Of a stretch of DNA of 64,000 nucleotides, positions 63,590-64,000 are shown in pieces (position 1 is the stretch's first letter; the number at the start of each line of letters is the position of its first letter). Origin of the DNA: Acidobacteriota bacterium. Lineage in GTDB: Bacteria; Acidobacteriota; Vicinamibacteria; Fen-336. Location: positions 1 through 64,000 of the forward strand of contig JAJDNS010000108.1 in the NCBI GenBank assembly GCA_022340585.1. Reading direction: 5' to 3'. The position numbers and the translations under genes are program-made. The notes under the pieces are model-generated. The model was not told where the DNA came from and did not search any database. It worked only from the letters and a program-made list of their open reading frames with translations.

Positions 63590-64000
63590 CTACTGACCGG
63601 CCGACTTCGCCTTCCGACGGTACCACCAGTCCACCAGCGGCACCGCGATGAACATCGTCGAGTAGGTGCCGACGATGATACCCACGACGAGAGCGAAACT
63701 GAAGCCGCGCAGGACGTCTCCGCCGAGGAGGTACAGCCCCAGGAGGGCGAGGAGGGTGGTCCCGCTGCTGATCAGGGTCCGGCTCAGGGTCTGGTTGATC
63801 GAGTTGTTGAGGAGCTCGGTCATGGAGAGCTTGCGGCGCTGCCCGAGATTCTCACGGGCGCGGTCGAAGATGACGATGGTGTCGTTGACGCTGTAGCCGA
63901 CCAGGGTGAGGAGGGCCGCGATCACGTTGAGGGTGACCTCGTAGCCGGAGAAACTGAGAATCCCGAGGGCGACGATGACGTCGTGGAGCGCCGCGATCGC
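63590..64000 (-). CDS. secF: SecF protein-export membrane subunit (C-terminal part)
   Basis: The last 136 residues of SecF; the 5' part lies beyond the window edge. The sequence VTLNVIAALLTLVGYSVNDTIVIFDRARENL is the SecF/RND signature, and the final helices (TTLLALLGLYLLGGDVLRGFSFALVVGIIVGTYSTMFIAVPLVDWW) are complete. SecF works with SecD to pull secreted proteins across the inner membrane using the proton gradient. The open frame reaches the window end without a start, as expected for a cut gene. Confidence 0.95.
   Translation of the reverse strand, partial: AIAALHDVIVALGILSFSGYEVTLNVIAALLTLVGYSVNDTIVIFDRARENLGQRRKLSMTELLNNSINQTLSRTLISSGTTLLALLGLYLLGGDVLRGFSFALVVGIIVGTYSTMFIAVPLVDWWYRRKAKSAGQ

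Overview
The window is a GC-rich (about 68-70% by eye) chromosomal segment from a Gram-negative bacterium. It is densely coded, with about 56 protein genes, one tRNA, no rRNA, no transposase or phage gene and no CRISPR array. The best phylum guess is Acidobacteriota (Thermoanaerobaculia-like), with Myxococcota as the alternative. This is an inference from the gene mix: two MglA-type small GTPases with long extra tails, a Ser/Thr kinase fused to TPRs, a DUF4388 protein, a GldA/GldF/GldG-type ABC system with a DUF4340 protein, and TonB proteins with Gly-Val-rich EGGV-type linkers next to ExbB and two ExbD. Promoters that can be read are housekeeping-sigma-like, and most of them have 18-base spacers.

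Layout. 0-6 kb: ATP-grasp protein, MgtC/DUF4010 membrane protein, lipoprotein beta-propeller lactonase, purE, a cysteine-cluster protein, fabH and a universal stress protein. 6-9 kb: a TPR membrane protein, a small metal-binding-like membrane protein, dinB, and a secreted unknown placed directly after an 885-residue Ser/Thr kinase-TPR gene (9-12 kb). 12-20 kb: acyl-CoA ligase, secreted amidohydrolase, a three-part secreted PIG-L protein, the first MglA-type GTPase, and an exported cyclophilin. 20-27 kb: DUF4340, GldG-like, GldF-like permease and GldA-like ATPase in one operon, then a divergent GAF histidine kinase and a lipoprotein. 27-40 kb: envelope glycosylation genes (GT39 protein mannosyltransferase, HGSNAT-like acyltransferase, GT2 dolichyl-phosphate-mannose-synthase-like enzyme, GT22 mannosyltransferase) mixed with a DUF4388-TPR protein, a divergent KAS III enzyme, Lhr helicase and a lipoprotein cyclophilin. 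40-48 kb: a zinc-ribbon membrane protein with a minisatellite, an M16 peptidase pair, a large secreted M14 protein, tRNA-Gln and two very small membrane proteins. 48-59 kb: 3-methyladenine glycosylase, aconitase, beta-CASP nuclease, the second MglA-type GTPase fused to a decayed histidine-kinase module, rpmB, ridA, a Rel/SpoT enzyme, a TPR lipoprotein and a PspC protein. 60-64 kb: the tonB-exbB-exbD-exbD operon, a second TonB and the 3' end of secF.

Themes. Much of the window serves the envelope: energy transduction to the outer membrane, periplasmic proline isomerases, secreted metallopeptidases, lipoproteins and probable O-mannosylation. The most unusual items are the GTPase-pseudo-histidine-kinase fusion (53434-55071), a dispersed two-hairpin repeat found at three full sites, one of them inside the predicted rpmB 5' leader, and a cluster of perfect inverted repeats after the PspC gene. 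Long open frames opposite real genes are common because of the high GC content and were discarded.
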